DNA of 64,000 nucleotides. It comes from Halothiobacillus sp. GTDB taxonomy: Bacteria > Pseudomonadota > Gammaproteobacteria > Halothiobacillales > Halothiobacillaceae. The notes beneath the pieces are model-generated. The model did no database searches and was not told the origin of the DNA. It saw only the letters and a list, made by a program, of their open reading frames with translations. Within the stretch, counting starts at the first letter, position 1; each line of letters opens with the position of its first letter. Positions 24,990 through 35,238 of this stretch are shown here, one piece after another. The position numbers were made by a program, and so were the translations under genes. The stretch lies in assembly GCA_023255735.1 (NCBI GenBank), contig JAGDVP010000028.1, positions 87,428-151,427 of the forward strand. Direction: 5' to 3'.

Positions 24990-25840
24990 GGGCTTGAGGG
25001 ATGCAACCGCTGGGTTGTTTGGCTCAAATGAATAAATTCATCAATACTCACTTGTTCGGCGCGGATGCTAGGCTCAAGACCTGCCGCTATGATTGTTGAC
25101 GTCGGCAGGCGATGTTTCAAGTTGTTTTGCAGGGTTTTTCGTCGATGGGCGAAGGCGAGCGCGACAAGCTCGGCAAAAACGGGGCGCAACGCGGCGCCCA
25201 CGCGGGGCTGTGGGCGCGGGCTTATCTGCACAATGGCCGAATCGACTTTCGGCGGCGGGTTGAAGGCCTCTGGCGGCACAATAAACAGCAGTTCAACTTG
25301 GGCTATGGCCTGCACCATGATCGACAGGCGGCCATAATCTCGGCTGCCCGGGCTCGCGGCTAGGCGCAATGCCACTTCTTTTTGCAGCATGAAGGTCATG
25401 TCCAGAATGTGAGATGCCTGTTCTAACAGGTGGAAAATCAATGGGGTGGCAATGTTGTAGGGCAGGTTGCCCGCAATGCGCAGCGCACCCTGCGCTGCCA
25501 ATGGGGTTAAATCTAGGGTGAGGGCATCTTGCGACAGGATGGTGAGTTTGCTTTCCCCCGCTGGCGTGTGGGCGGTTTTTTGCAGCGCGCACCGTGCCTG
25601 CAATTTGGGGATGATGTCGCGGTCGAGCTCAACCACCGTGAGCGCGTCTAGAGGCTGAATCAGCTGGCAGGTGAGCGCGCCTAAGCCTGGGCCAATTTCA
25701 ATCATGCGATCGGACGGGCGGGGGGCAATGGCGGCTGTGATGCGCGCGATGACGGCTTCATCGGTTAAAAAATTCTGGCCAAAGCGTTTGCGGGCGCGGT
25801 GGCCATCTTGCACGCCCCAGGTGTTGCTTGCGGTGCTCAT
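24986..25840 (-). CDS. rsmA: 16S rRNA dimethyladenosine transferase RsmA (KsgA)
   Basis: Dimethylates A1518 and A1519 of 16S rRNA during small-subunit maturation. 284 residues. FGQNFLTDEAVIARI lies near residues 20-34, the SAM motif MIEIGPGLGALTCQL near 47-61, the catalytic NLPYNIATPLIFHLL near 125-139, and MLQKEVALRLAASPGSRDYG follows. The start overlaps pdxA by ATGA. The last codons run into the inverted-end element, so the final few residues may have been changed by its insertion. Confidence 0.96.
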   Translation of the reverse strand: MSTASNTWGVQDGHRARKRFGQNFLTDEAVIARITAAIAPRPSDRMIEIGPGLGALTCQLIQPLDALTVVELDRDIIPKLQARCALQKTAHTPAGESKLTILSQDALTLDLTPLAAQGALRIAGNLPYNIATPLIFHLLEQASHILDMTFMLQKEVALRLAASPGSRDYGRLSIMVQAIAQVELLFIVPPEAFNPPPKVDSAIVQISPRPQPRVGAALRPVFAELVALAFAHRRKTLQNNLKHRLPTSTIIAAGLEPSIRAEQVSIDEFIHLSQTTQRLHPSSP

Positions 25841-26865
25841 GGGGTATTCCTGCTTAATACAAGCGTTAGTGCCGCCGCAATTGCCGCATTCAAGGAGCCG
25901 CCCTGTGCTTTGCCGGTACCCGCTAAACTCAACGCGGTGCCATGATCGACCGAGGTGCGAATAATCGGCAGCCCAAGCGTGATATTAACGGCCTCGCCAA
26001 ACCCGGCGAATTTTAAAACGGGCAAGCCTTGATCGTGGTACATCGCCAAGACCGCCTCGGCATGATCTAAATACTGGGGGGTGAACAGGGTATCCGCGGG
26101 GAGTGGACCTATGAGATTCATGCCCTGCGTGCGCAGCGTTTCAAGGGTGGGGCTGATAATGTCGATTTCTTCATGGCCTAAATGCCCCGATTCCCCCGCG
26201 TGCGGGTTTAAACCACACACCAAAATGCGTGGCTTTTGATGATTGAGCCAGCGTTGGAGCTCGTGATGCAAAATGGTGATAACCCGCGTTAAGCCTTCAA
26301 CCGTGATGGCCGCCGGCACTTGCGACAGGGGCAGGTGGGTTGTGGCTAATGCTACGCGCAAGGGCATGGGCTGGCGATTTGCGGTGAGCATCATCACAGG
26401 ATGCCCACCCACGCGCTCGGCTAAATATTCGGTGTGGCCGGTAAAAACAATGCCCGCGTCATTGATCACGCCTTTGTGGACGGGGGCGGTCACCATGGCG
26501 GTAAATTCACCTAATTGACACCCGTGCGCTGCGCGATTGAGCAAAGACAAAACGTAGCCTGCATTGTCGGGATTTAGCTGACCTGCCGCCACGGGGCGCG
26601 CCGTGGGGCAATGCAGAAAACGAAGCTCGCCGGCCACAGCGGGCAGCGCGGCATCGTACTCGGGCATATTAAATGCGCGACCCAGCAAGGCCGCCCGCTC
26701 GGTAAATAGCCTGCGATCACCCAGAATAATCAGCTCGGCCTTGGGGTGCGATTGGCGATTTAACGCCAGCAATAAATCAGGCCCAATACCAGCCGGCTCG
26801 CCACTGGTGATGGCGATGCGCGGCGTTACGGGCAGAGCCTTGTGGCCGGATGGGGTCGGTGTCAT
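25837..26865 (-). CDS. pdxA: 4-hydroxythreonine-4-phosphate dehydrogenase PdxA
   Basis: Pyridoxal 5'-phosphate synthesis, DXP-independent-of-salvage branch: oxidises 4-phosphohydroxy-L-threonine. 342 residues. ITSGEPAGIGPDLLLAL near residues 18-34, VTAPVHKGVINDAGIVFTGH near 145-164, then LNPHAGESGHLGHEE and MYHDQGLPVLKFAGFGEAVN, which hold metal ligands. Overlaps surA upstream and rsmA downstream, so it is translationally coupled. Confidence 0.95.
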   Translation of the reverse strand: MTPTPSGHKALPVTPRIAITSGEPAGIGPDLLLALNRQSHPKAELIILGDRRLFTERAALLGRAFNMPEYDAALPAVAGELRFLHCPTARPVAAGQLNPDNAGYVLSLLNRAAHGCQLGEFTAMVTAPVHKGVINDAGIVFTGHTEYLAERVGGHPVMMLTANRQPMPLRVALATTHLPLSQVPAAITVEGLTRVITILHHELQRWLNHQKPRILVCGLNPHAGESGHLGHEEIDIISPTLETLRTQGMNLIGPLPADTLFTPQYLDHAEAVLAMYHDQGLPVLKFAGFGEAVNITLGLPIIRTSVDHGTALSLAGTGKAQGGSLNAAIAAALTLVLSRNTP

Positions 26866-28268
26866 TGCGCAGCGGAATCGTTAATGGTTCCGGTTAGGCG
26901 ATTGTCGATGTAGGCTTCGGCACGTAACCTTCGGATGTAATTGACTAAATCTTCATCGGCGCGGCGTTGACCAATCGCTTGGCGGGCTTGGGCGCGCAGG
27001 GTTTCGGTGGGCACGTTAACCTCGCGGGTTTTGAGCACTTCGAGAAAATGAAAGCCGTATTCGGTTTGAAATACCGGGCTAATTTGCCCGACGGGCGTTT
27101 TTTCGAGCATGTCGGCAAACTCGGGCACCATATCGGCAGGTTTAACCCAACCCAATTGTCCGCCTTGTGCGGCAGAGCCTTTGTCATCGGAGTATTTGGC
27201 GGCGATGGCGGCAAAACTGGCTTTGCCACTGATAATTTGCGCACGCAAATTTTCCGCTTCAGTGCGGGCTGAAGCGGCATTGCGTTGGCTATTGACTTGA
27301 ATTAACACGTGTTCGGCATCGTATTCGGTGAGCACGGCATTATTGGCGCTGGCGCTGCGCACGCCTTCTAATTTTAGGATGTGAAAGCCGTTGGGGCTGC
27401 GAATAATGCCGCTGAGTTCACCCGGCTTGAGTGTTTTGATGGCGTCTAAAAAAAGACTTGGAATGCGCGAGGTATCGCGCCAGCCTAAATCACCGCCTTT
27501 GGTCGCATCGGGCGCATCGGAGCGTTCGGCAGACACTTGGGCAAACGCTTCCCCCGATTTAAGTGCCGCAATGACGGCATTGGCGCGGGCTTGGGCGGCT
27601 TGCACCTGCTCTGGCGCGGCGTTTTCAGGCACGCTAATTAAAATTTGCGCGAGGTGATATTCTGTGGTTGCGGTATTGGCGCCGGTGTATTGCTTTAAAT
27701 AGTCATCCACTTCACGATCGGTAATATTGACGCGCTCGAACACCTCGCGGCGCTTGAGCTCATCAATCATGATTTGTTTGCGGATCGATTCCCGATAGCT
27801 TGCCCAGTTATCGCCTTGACTTGTGACCGCTTGTTGCAGTTGTCCCAAACTCATGCCATTGCGCTGGGCGATGCCGGATAAAGCCTCATCAAGCCGTGCA
27901 TCATCGACACTAATGCCGATTTGTTTGGCGCGCTCAAGTTCGACTTTTTCGGTAATCATGCGATCTAAAACCCGCTCTTGCAGCTGTTTTAGATCCGATG
28001 AGCCAAGCTGATTGAGGGGGATTTTATTTTGCATAGCAACCAGCTGAATTTGCGCATTGAGTTGCCGTTGGGTAATCACCGATTGATTCACCACGGCCAC
28101 AATCCGATCGAGCATTTGCTCGCCCGCTAGGGGTGCCATGGCGGGGCTTGCGGCAAAGCTTGGGGCGGCACAGAGCAGGCAGGCAGCCAGCGCAAGAGAA
28201 AGTCGGGCGAATTTTGCGATGCGTGGTGTGTGCTTTTGGTTCAATAGGTGTGGGTGTTTCGTGGGCAT
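26862..28268 (-). CDS. surA: Periplasmic chaperone / peptidyl-prolyl isomerase SurA
   Basis: Escorts outer-membrane proteins, including LptD, to the BAM complex. 468 residues from ATG 28268, which has GGAAG 5 bases upstream; an in-frame start at 28349 would overlap lptD. A signal peptide is visible (LSLALAACLLCAAPSFA). Then comes the N-terminal SurA domain (MLDRIVAVVNQSVITQRQL) and two parvulin domains beginning near YHLAQILISVPENA and AEHVLIQVNSQRNA, each with the GGDLGW or GGQLGW motif. The last 20 residues close the core domain. Confidence 0.95.
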   Translation of the reverse strand: MPTKHPHLLNQKHTPRIAKFARLSLALAACLLCAAPSFAASPAMAPLAGEQMLDRIVAVVNQSVITQRQLNAQIQLVAMQNKIPLNQLGSSDLKQLQERVLDRMITEKVELERAKQIGISVDDARLDEALSGIAQRNGMSLGQLQQAVTSQGDNWASYRESIRKQIMIDELKRREVFERVNITDREVDDYLKQYTGANTATTEYHLAQILISVPENAAPEQVQAAQARANAVIAALKSGEAFAQVSAERSDAPDATKGGDLGWRDTSRIPSLFLDAIKTLKPGELSGIIRSPNGFHILKLEGVRSASANNAVLTEYDAEHVLIQVNSQRNAASARTEAENLRAQIISGKASFAAIAAKYSDDKGSAAQGGQLGWVKPADMVPEFADMLEKTPVGQISPVFQTEYGFHFLEVLKTREVNVPTETLRAQARQAIGQRRADEDLVNYIRRLRAEAYIDNRLTGTINDSAAQ

Positions 28269-28338
28269 AACGGCTTCCGATTGGCTGTGTTGCGTGGTGA
28301 TGTGGCGGCCTGAACGCAGGGCTTGGCCGCCTGAAGAT

Positions 28339-30675
28339 TTATTGATCATAACCGAGGATTTCCTGCTGGAAACGATTAGATTTGCCCAAACCGCCTAAAC
28401 CTTTGAGTTCAACTTCAAATAAAACGGCATTGGAATAGGTGGGGGGCGCAGTGGGTGACGCATTAAACGCGGGGTTAACCACATAGCGTTTAAGGGCTAT
28501 GCGCGTGGCCCAGCAGCAGGAGTCATACCCTACCCCGAAAAGCGATTGCACGACCTTTTTTTGCGTGAAGTCATAGCCTAAGCGCCCCAGCACTTGCCAG
28601 TGCTGATCGGCTTGCCAAACAAACGAGGCATCGGTTTGGCGATAGGCGGTGGTCGTGTCCAAAGGCTTGGTGAAATAACTTAAATTTGCCACGCTGCCAT
28701 CGGTTGCGCGGTAACCAAACCGGCTTTGGGTTTGGCCTAGGTGACCGGTATCGCTGTTGTATTCGGCGGTCATCGAGCCGTTCCAGTGCTGGTTTAAATC
28801 GGAATACACCTCGGCTACCACGGTTGAACCGCCCTGATTGACCGCAGGCAACACCCGGCTGGCGCTAAAGTTGTAGCGCTGTGCTACGCGCAGGCTCAAG
28901 GGCTCGGTGCCAAGCTCCGTATCAATGATCGACCAACTCACACCGGTTGTTAATGCATTGGCATCGATGATTCGATCGCCGCCACTAAAGCGATTGGGGC
29001 TAAATAACTGGCTGTAACTTAAATTGGTTAAGCCCGTATCAAAGATTGGAATGGCCGTTTGATCGCGATACGGTACATTCAGGTAATACATGCGCGGCTC
29101 TAACTGCGCCCGATAGCGCCCCGATGCCCCATAGCTGCGTTCAAAAAAGAGCTTGGAGTCCAAGCTTGTGATGGGCACAACGCGGGTCGGATGATTGATT
29201 GGGTCTGCGGCTTGATAGAGCGGATCATTAAAGCCACGGCTGAGCTGATAGGCGGTGGCATCGAGCGTGACGCGGGGCGTTACCTCATACCAGCTCGTGC
29301 GAAAGCTGTGGTAAAGCGAGGGCGCCACATGCACGCGCTGGCCTGTGGTGTTGCCCGCATAGGGTTGCGTGAAGCGGGTGGCATCGGCATTCAGCGATAA
29401 ATTGGCCAAGCCTAAATCAAAATTTCGGCTGGCGGTTAGCCTCGGCATGATGCGGTATGGGTAAGCAGACTCGGGAATTAACGGATTTACGGTTTGATAT
29501 TGCAACGCCATTAAACCCAAAGCCCAGCCGCCTGTTGTGGCATTGAGGTTAAATTGGTTGACCAAATTATCGGTGGTGGCTTGGTTGAGATTGGTCGAAA
29601 AATCGCGGAAAAATTGCTGATCCGATACGCGGTTAATGTTGAGCGCGTAACTGACATTCGGCAACACTTGCGCCTGATCTTTTACCATCAATTGCCAGCG
29701 TTGGCTGCCATACACGCGGTCATTGGGTAGCCAGAATACGTTTACCTGATCGGAGCCTAAACCCCGCTCGCCAAAACGGTGCAAAAAGCGCCACTCGGCA
29801 TCCAGCCCCACGCCCCGGCGCGTAAAAATATGCGGGCCGAAGGTCGCATCCATATTCGGGGCGATATTCCAATAATAGGGTTGGGCGTATTCTAAGCCGC
29901 CGGCGGTGCTGCTGCGAAAATTGGGGTAGAGCAGGCCGCTTTGACGGCGATTATCAATAGGAAAAGGAAAATACGGCGTGTATAAAATGGGCACGCCGCC
30001 CGCGTGGAGCACGGCATCAAAGGCCTCGCCTGAGCCCGTGTCGCGATTCAAAGCAATGCGCTTGGCCGTAATATCCCATGCGCGGTGCGCCGCCGGGCAA
30101 GTGGAAAAATCGGCCGTGTCTAGCTGAAATTGCATTTGGGATTGCTGAGTGACTTTATCGGCCTTGCCTGAGGCCTGCTGGCTATTAAGCCAATAATGCG
30201 CGTCGATTAACTCACCTTGGTGAATTTGTGGCAAAAGCCAGCCGCTTGCCGCTTGCACGCTCAAAGCCGGGGTTTCGTACCACACATGCCCAAGGGCGGT
30301 GATTTTTTCAGCCGGCTGCTTTTGATAGGTGAGCTTATCGCCCGTGACCCGATCAGTGGGGCGAACAATTTTGGCTTCCCCTTGCAGCACAATCTCGCCG
30401 TTTTGCTCAAATTGAGCGTGATCGGCGGTAGCGCGGGTGGGGGTGGCCGGTGGGCTTTGTTCTAGCGGGGGGCGATCGGGACCAAAGGGTGGGCACAAGC
30501 TGCAACTTTGTGCAGCAGGGCTGCCTTCGGGCACCGCACTGGGGGCGGCACAGGCGAGCGGGGCGAACATAATAAGCCCCATCAAGAGGGCGGTTTTGCG
30601 ATCCGCCAGAGACCGAGCCGCCCGCGGGAATGCAGACGGTGTGGCCTTCGGCCCGGGGCAATTTTTAGTGTTCAT
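28339..30675 (-). CDS. lptD: LPS-assembly outer-membrane protein LptD
   Basis: Outer-membrane beta-barrel that inserts LPS into the outer leaflet with LptE. 778 residues. The N-terminal signal region ends near LACAA. The periplasmic jellyroll follows from about residue 85 (ATADHAQFEQNGEIVLQG), then the barrel from about 220 (TPYFPFPIDNRRQSGLLYP is conserved). The disulfide pattern is complete: a CSLC pair near residue 58 and adjacent cysteines in GYDSCCWATRIAL near the C-terminus. surA follows. Start ATG 30675. Confidence 0.95.
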   Translation of the reverse strand: MNTKNCPGPKATPSAFPRAARSLADRKTALLMGLIMFAPLACAAPSAVPEGSPAAQSCSLCPPFGPDRPPLEQSPPATPTRATADHAQFEQNGEIVLQGEAKIVRPTDRVTGDKLTYQKQPAEKITALGHVWYETPALSVQAASGWLLPQIHQGELIDAHYWLNSQQASGKADKVTQQSQMQFQLDTADFSTCPAAHRAWDITAKRIALNRDTGSGEAFDAVLHAGGVPILYTPYFPFPIDNRRQSGLLYPNFRSSTAGGLEYAQPYYWNIAPNMDATFGPHIFTRRGVGLDAEWRFLHRFGERGLGSDQVNVFWLPNDRVYGSQRWQLMVKDQAQVLPNVSYALNINRVSDQQFFRDFSTNLNQATTDNLVNQFNLNATTGGWALGLMALQYQTVNPLIPESAYPYRIMPRLTASRNFDLGLANLSLNADATRFTQPYAGNTTGQRVHVAPSLYHSFRTSWYEVTPRVTLDATAYQLSRGFNDPLYQAADPINHPTRVVPITSLDSKLFFERSYGASGRYRAQLEPRMYYLNVPYRDQTAIPIFDTGLTNLSYSQLFSPNRFSGGDRIIDANALTTGVSWSIIDTELGTEPLSLRVAQRYNFSASRVLPAVNQGGSTVVAEVYSDLNQHWNGSMTAEYNSDTGHLGQTQSRFGYRATDGSVANLSYFTKPLDTTTAYRQTDASFVWQADQHWQVLGRLGYDFTQKKVVQSLFGVGYDSCCWATRIALKRYVVNPAFNASPTAPPTYSNAVLFEVELKGLGGLGKSNRFQQEILGYDQ

Positions 30676-30694
30676 GCTAAGGCGTTCCTGCCGG

Positions 30695-31348
30695 TTATCG
30701 GCTCAAACCTGCCAGCACTTCATGGAATTTAGCCGTGATTTCATCAATTGGGCGGGTGCCATCAATTCGGGCGAGCTTGCCTTGGTTTTGGTAGTACGCA
30801 ATTAGGGGCGCGGTTTGCGCTTCAAATACGGTGAGGCGATGGCGCACGGTCGCCGCATTATCATCCGCGCGCTGCACCAATGGGCCGCCGCACAGATCAC
30901 ACACATCAGGCACGGCGCTTGGGTGGGTGCTGCGGTTAAAAATCGCGCCACAGTTGGCGCAGGTTTGCCGATCGGTTAAGCGGTGCATTAAATCATCAAA
31001 AGGCACTTCAAGCGAAATGGCCGCTTGCAGCGATTGATTCATGCCATCAAGCAGCGTATCTAACGCGGCGGCCTGGGCGAGATTGCGCGGAAAACCATCT
31101 AAAATGTAGCCTCGTTGCGTATCGGGCTGGCTTAAGCGCTCTTTAATCATGCCAAGCACGATGTCATCGCTCACCAATTGCCCGGCCGCCATAGCCGCTT
31201 TAGCCGCAAGCCCTAACTCGGAGCCGGATGCGACGGCGGCGCGCAGTAAATCACCGGTTGAAATTTGAACCACCCCGTAATGGTCAACCAATTGTTTGGC
31301 TTGGGTACCTTTGCCAGAGCCGGGTGCGCCGAGAAGAACAATCCGCAT
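30695..31348 (-). CDS. adk: Adenylate kinase Adk
   Basis: Interconverts ATP + AMP and 2 ADP. 217 residues from ATG 31348. P-loop MRIVLLGAPGSGKGTQAKQL at the N-terminus, the AMP-binding STGDLLRAA, and GYILDGFPRNLAQAAAL follow. The LID contains four cysteines (ANCGAIF and DVCDLCGG), so it is a zinc-type LID, common in Gram-positives and in some Proteobacteria. Divergent from ppa across about 200 bp. Confidence 0.96.
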   Translation of the reverse strand: MRIVLLGAPGSGKGTQAKQLVDHYGVVQISTGDLLRAAVASGSELGLAAKAAMAAGQLVSDDIVLGMIKERLSQPDTQRGYILDGFPRNLAQAAALDTLLDGMNQSLQAAISLEVPFDDLMHRLTDRQTCANCGAIFNRSTHPSAVPDVCDLCGGPLVQRADDNAATVRHRLTVFEAQTAPLIAYYQNQGKLARIDGTRPIDEITAKFHEVLAGLSR

Positions 31349-31433
31349 GAATGAAAAACCTATGTGTCGTGTTTGAGCCATTGAAACAAGCGGCGAGGAA
31401 CTTCTTGAACCAACGTGCCGAAAATAAAGTCCG

Positions 31434-31439
31434 TATAAT
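31434..31439 (+). promoter_or_regulatory. Candidate -10 element for ppa
   Basis: A perfect TATAAT in the adk-ppa divergent spacer, 110 bp before the ppa start. No -35 with normal spacing was found: TTGAAC at 31405-31410 is 23 bp away. The assignment is weak. Confidence 0.3.
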
Positions 31440-31548
31440 ACGCAAACTTTGCTTCGATGCGTTATCTTCGCGCGCTATCTTTGCCACCAGATGCGCAGCG
31501 GTGGGTTTTTTATTTTTTATTTTGATCATGTTGAAACAGGAGAAAGCC

Positions 31549-32079
31549 ATGGATTTATCCAAAATTCCCGCAGGTAAAGCGGTGCCGGACGATATTTTTG
31601 TTGTGATTGAAATTCCGGCGCAGGGCGCACCCATCAAGTACGAGGTCGATAAAGACTCGGGCGCGTTGTTGGTGGATCGCTTTATGGCAACCGCGATGTT
31701 TTATCCGGCAAACTATGGTTTTGTGCCTAATACGCTCTCGCTTGATGGCGATCCGGTCGATGTGCTCGTGGTGACCCCAACGCCGCTTATGCCCGGCTCT
31801 GTGATTCGCGCTCGGCCGGTGGGTATGCTCAATATGACCGATGAATCGGGCGTTGATGCCAAGATTATCGCCGTGCCCCACAGCAAATTAACGCCGCTGT
31901 ACAATAACATTGTCGAGGCGACTGATTTGCCCGAATTGTTACTCGGGCAAATCAAGCACTTTTTTGAGCAGTACAAAGCCCTTGAAGTGGGGAAATGGGT
32001 GCGGGTTGATGGCTTTGCCGATAAAGCGGCGGCTTGCGTGGAAATTGAGGCATCACTCGCGCGGTTCCAAAAGGCGTGA
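31549..32079 (+). CDS. ppa: Inorganic pyrophosphatase Ppa (family I)
   Basis: Hydrolyses pyrophosphate released in biosynthesis. 176 residues. Substrate and metal motifs: [20 protein letters not shown], the central [12 protein letters not shown] (family I signature), and [18 protein letters not shown] 31549 is chosen because it follows AGGAGAAAGCC and starts the conserved [10 protein letters not shown]; the frame upstream is not conserved. Monocistronic or followed by mrdA after 47 bp. Confidence 0.95.
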   Translation: MDLSKIPAGKAVPDDIFVVIEIPAQGAPIKYEVDKDSGALLVDRFMATAMFYPANYGFVPNTLSLDGDPVDVLVVTPTPLMPGSVIRARPVGMLNMTDESGVDAKIIAVPHSKLTPLYNNIVEATDLPELLLGQIKHFFEQYKALEVGKWVRVDGFADKAAACVEIEASLARFQKA

Positions 32080-32126
32080 GCCCGATTGCGGCCGCGTTTG
32101 TGCGTTGGGGCGTGTAAGCCCGCGCC

Positions 32127-34010
32127 ATGAGTATGCGTCATGCTTGGCGTTCGGCACAGCCGGTGCCGCTAGACGATCATGGGGTTGATTCCCGCCATGT
32201 GGCACGGCAAATTTTTCGCCGTCGCATTCTGTTGGCGGCGTTGATTGCCCTAGTCGTTTTTGCCATTTTGATCTGGCGCGCTGCTTTTTTGCAGGTGGAT
32301 CGCCACGTTCATTTTTCTGAACTTGCGGAAAGCAATCGTACCCGCACGCTGGTTATTCCCCCCGAGCGGGGGCGTATTTTTGATGATGCCGGCCGCGTGG
32401 TTGCCGATAATATCGCAACCTTCCAAGTGCAAATTACCCGCGAAGATGCTACCAATCTCAAGCAAGAGCTTAGCCTTTTGCAAGAGGCACTCAATTTAGA
32501 TGACGACACGATGAGCGATCTGCGCGAGCGGATTCGGTTTGGTCGCTCGTTTGATCCCATGTTGGTTAAATCAGACCTTACCCCCTTTGAAATGGCCAAA
32601 ATCGCGCAACTCCAACCGTGGCTGCCCGGGGTTGAAATTCAATCGAGCTTAAAGCGCGTGTATCCGTACGGACAATTGCTGGCGCACGTGGTGGGCTATG
32701 TGGGCCGCATTAATGTGGCTGATTTAAAAAGAATTAATCCCGATGTGTATCAAGGCACGCAATATATTGGTAAATCGGGGATTGAGCGACAATACGAAGA
32801 TGAGCTGCATGGCACGCCCGGCCATAAAGAAGTCGAGGTCGATGCCTTGGGGCGGGTTGTCAGAGTGCTGAACATTGTGCGGCCTATTGCGGGCAAAGAT
32901 ATTCACTTAAGTTTAGATGTGCCCTTGCAGGGTATTGCCGCGGCGGCGCTCGGCGGCTTTAGTGGCGCGGTGGTGGTACAAGACCCGCGCACGGGCGCGA
33001 TTAAAGCCATGGTTTCTCGCCCAAGCTTTGATCCCAATTTATTTGTCGATGGCATTAGTCAGAAAAATTACAAAGCCTTGCTGGATGATCCGGAGCGGCC
33101 TTTGTTTGATCGTGCGATGACGGCCACCTATCCGCCCGGCTCCACCATTAAGCCCGTGATGGCGCTTGCTGGCTTGCAGGCGGGCATTATTGACCCGAAC
33201 AAGAAGTTTTTTGCCGGCCCCTATTTCCAAATTCCCGGTGATGAACACCATTACCGCGATTGGCAAAAATGGGGGCATGGCTGGGTTACCCTAGATGACG
33301 CCATCACACAATCTTGCGATGTGTATTTCTATGATTTAGCGTTTCGGTTGGGCATCGACAAGCTCCACCAGTTTTTAACTGAATTTGGCTTAGGCACCAA
33401 AACCGGCATTGATTTGCCGGGCGAATCGGCGGGTCTTGTGCCCTCACGCGAGTGGAAGCGCAAAACGAAAAATCAGGCGTGGTATCCCGGCGAAACCGTG
33501 ATTGCCGGCATTGGCCAAGGCTACATGCTCAGCACCATCTTGCAATTAGCGCAAGCGACATCCACCTTGGCGGAATCGGGCAAGCGCTTTCGCCCGTGGC
33601 TTGTTAAAACCAATGAATTAGCCGAGCCGTCGATTGTGATGAATCACGCCAGTTATTGGAGCGATGTGCGCCACGGCATGTTCGATGTGGTGAATGGGCC
33701 CAAAGGCACCGCGCGCCGGATTGCCGCGCCCTATTTAATTGCGGGTAAAACCGGCACGGCGCAAGTGTTCACCGTGGCGCAAAATGCCCGTTATAACGCG
33801 AAAGCACTGGCGCAAAAACTGCACGATCATGCTCTTTTTATCGGCTTTGCGCCCTATGATGATCCGCGGGTTGCCGTGGCGGTAATTGCCGAACATGGCG
33901 GCAGTGGCGCGGGCACCACCGCGCCCATGGCGCGCAAAATCATGGATTACGCTTTAGGTTATAAAGCCGGCGCGCCCGTTAAAATAGAGTTAACCAACCA
34001 CGGTGATTAA
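32127..34010 (+). CDS. mrdA: Penicillin-binding protein 2 MrdA
   Basis: Transpeptidase of the elongasome, inner membrane. 627 residues. A cytoplasmic N-terminus of about 30 residues, one transmembrane segment (LLAALIALVVFAILIW, about 35-50), and the pedestal with RGRIFDDAGRVVADN. The transpeptidase active-site serine S339 lies in PPGSTIKP (SxxK), followed by SCD near the SxN box and K541-T-G-T-A-Q. Works with RodA, encoded next. ATG 32127. Confidence 0.96.
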   Translation: MSMRHAWRSAQPVPLDDHGVDSRHVARQIFRRRILLAALIALVVFAILIWRAAFLQVDRHVHFSELAESNRTRTLVIPPERGRIFDDAGRVVADNIATFQVQITREDATNLKQELSLLQEALNLDDDTMSDLRERIRFGRSFDPMLVKSDLTPFEMAKIAQLQPWLPGVEIQSSLKRVYPYGQLLAHVVGYVGRINVADLKRINPDVYQGTQYIGKSGIERQYEDELHGTPGHKEVEVDALGRVVRVLNIVRPIAGKDIHLSLDVPLQGIAAAALGGFSGAVVVQDPRTGAIKAMVSRPSFDPNLFVDGISQKNYKALLDDPERPLFDRAMTATYPPGSTIKPVMALAGLQAGIIDPNKKFFAGPYFQIPGDEHHYRDWQKWGHGWVTLDDAITQSCDVYFYDLAFRLGIDKLHQFLTEFGLGTKTGIDLPGESAGLVPSREWKRKTKNQAWYPGETVIAGIGQGYMLSTILQLAQATSTLAESGKRFRPWLVKTNELAEPSIVMNHASYWSDVRHGMFDVVNGPKGTARRIAAPYLIAGKTGTAQVFTVAQNARYNAKALAQKLHDHALFIGFAPYDDPRVAVAVIAEHGGSGAGTTAPMARKIMDYALGYKAGAPVKIELTNHGD

Positions 34011-34038
34011 GCTTTGCGATTAACCTTTATGACGAACT

Positions 34039-35238
34039 ATGGCAATTAAACTCATCCGCAAGCGTCCCACAGGGGGCGGCGAACGGCTGCATCGCGGCGG
34101 CCCATTGGGTAGCAGCGCGCGATGGCAGCAAAAAGCCGCATCGATTCTTGCGGTGATTCGCCGGATTAATTACGACCCAGTGTTACTGTTTTTTTTAATG
34201 CTGATTGCCGCGATCGGCTTGCTGGCAGGGTACTCCGCCTCGGAGCAAAGCGTGGTTTGGGTTGAGAAAAGCGCATTTCGCTTTGCGTTGGCTTTTTTGT
34301 TGATGCTGGCCATAGCCCAGATTCCCCAACGATTTTTCTTTAGTATCGCGCCGGGGTTGTTTGGTGTGGTGGTGCTGCTTCTGGTGGCGGTGTATTTGTT
34401 TGGCGATATTGGTAAAGGCGCGCGTCGCTGGCTGGATTTGGGTTTTATTCGGTTTCAGCCCGCTGAAATATTAAAACTCGGAATGCCTATGATGCTGGCC
34501 TGGTTTTTGGCCAAACGCCCGCTGCCGCCGCGTTTTTTGGATGTGCTTTTGGCCTTGGTTTTAATCGCGGTGCCCACGGCATTGATTATTTTACAGCCCG
34601 ATTTAGGCACGGCGATTCTCGTGATGATGGCAGGCATTTTTGTGCTCTTTTTTGCCGGCTTATCGTGGTGGTATGTGCTGGCTTTTGTGCTGGCGGTATC
34701 TGCGGCTGCACCCTTGATGTGGTTTTATGTGATGCACGATTACCAAAAAGAGCGCGTGCTCACCTTGTTCAACCCCATGGCCGACCCCTTGGGCGCGGGC
34801 TACCACACGATTCAATCCATGATTGCGATTGGTTCTGGCGGTATTTGGGGTAAGGGCTGGTTGCAGGGCACTCAGTCGCATTTAAATTTTCTCCCTGAGG
34901 GCACCACCGATTTTATCTTGGCCGTTTATGCCGAAGAGTTCGGTTTAATGGGTTTGATTATTTTATTTAGTTTGTATTTAGCGGTGATTTGGCGTGGTTT
35001 AATGATTGCCGCTAATGCGGAGTCTGCGGCGGGGCGGATGCTGGCGGCGGCAATTTCAATGACCTTTCTTGTTTATGTTTTTGTTAATGCCGGCATGGTG
35101 ATTGGCATTTTGCCTGTGGTGGGGGTGCCCTTGCCGCTGATGAGTTATGGCGGCACCGCGCTCGTGACCATCATGATTGCTTTGGGTATGCTGATGAGTA
35201 TTCGCACACAACGCAGCTTTTTAGGACATGAACGATGA
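34039..35238 (+). CDS. rodA: RodA, SEDS-family peptidoglycan glycosyltransferase
   Basis: Polymerises lipid II in the rod complex with PBP2. 399 residues with about ten membrane segments. Conserved SEDS motifs: FQPAEILKLGMPMMLAW, then KERVLTLFNPMADPLGAGYH with the key Asp, and QGTQSHLNFLPEGTTDFILA. It ends VPLPLMSYGGTALVTIMIAL. About 40 basic N-terminal residues precede the first helix, longer than E. coli RodA. The stop overlaps the mltB start by 4 bp. Confidence 0.96.
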   Translation: MAIKLIRKRPTGGGERLHRGGPLGSSARWQQKAASILAVIRRINYDPVLLFFLMLIAAIGLLAGYSASEQSVVWVEKSAFRFALAFLLMLAIAQIPQRFFFSIAPGLFGVVVLLLVAVYLFGDIGKGARRWLDLGFIRFQPAEILKLGMPMMLAWFLAKRPLPPRFLDVLLALVLIAVPTALIILQPDLGTAILVMMAGIFVLFFAGLSWWYVLAFVLAVSAAAPLMWFYVMHDYQKERVLTLFNPMADPLGAGYHTIQSMIAIGSGGIWGKGWLQGTQSHLNFLPEGTTDFILAVYAEEFGLMGLIILFSLYLAVIWRGLMIAANAESAAGRMLAAAISMTFLVYVFVNAGMVIGILPVVGVPLPLMSYGGTALVTIMIALGMLMSIRTQRSFLGHER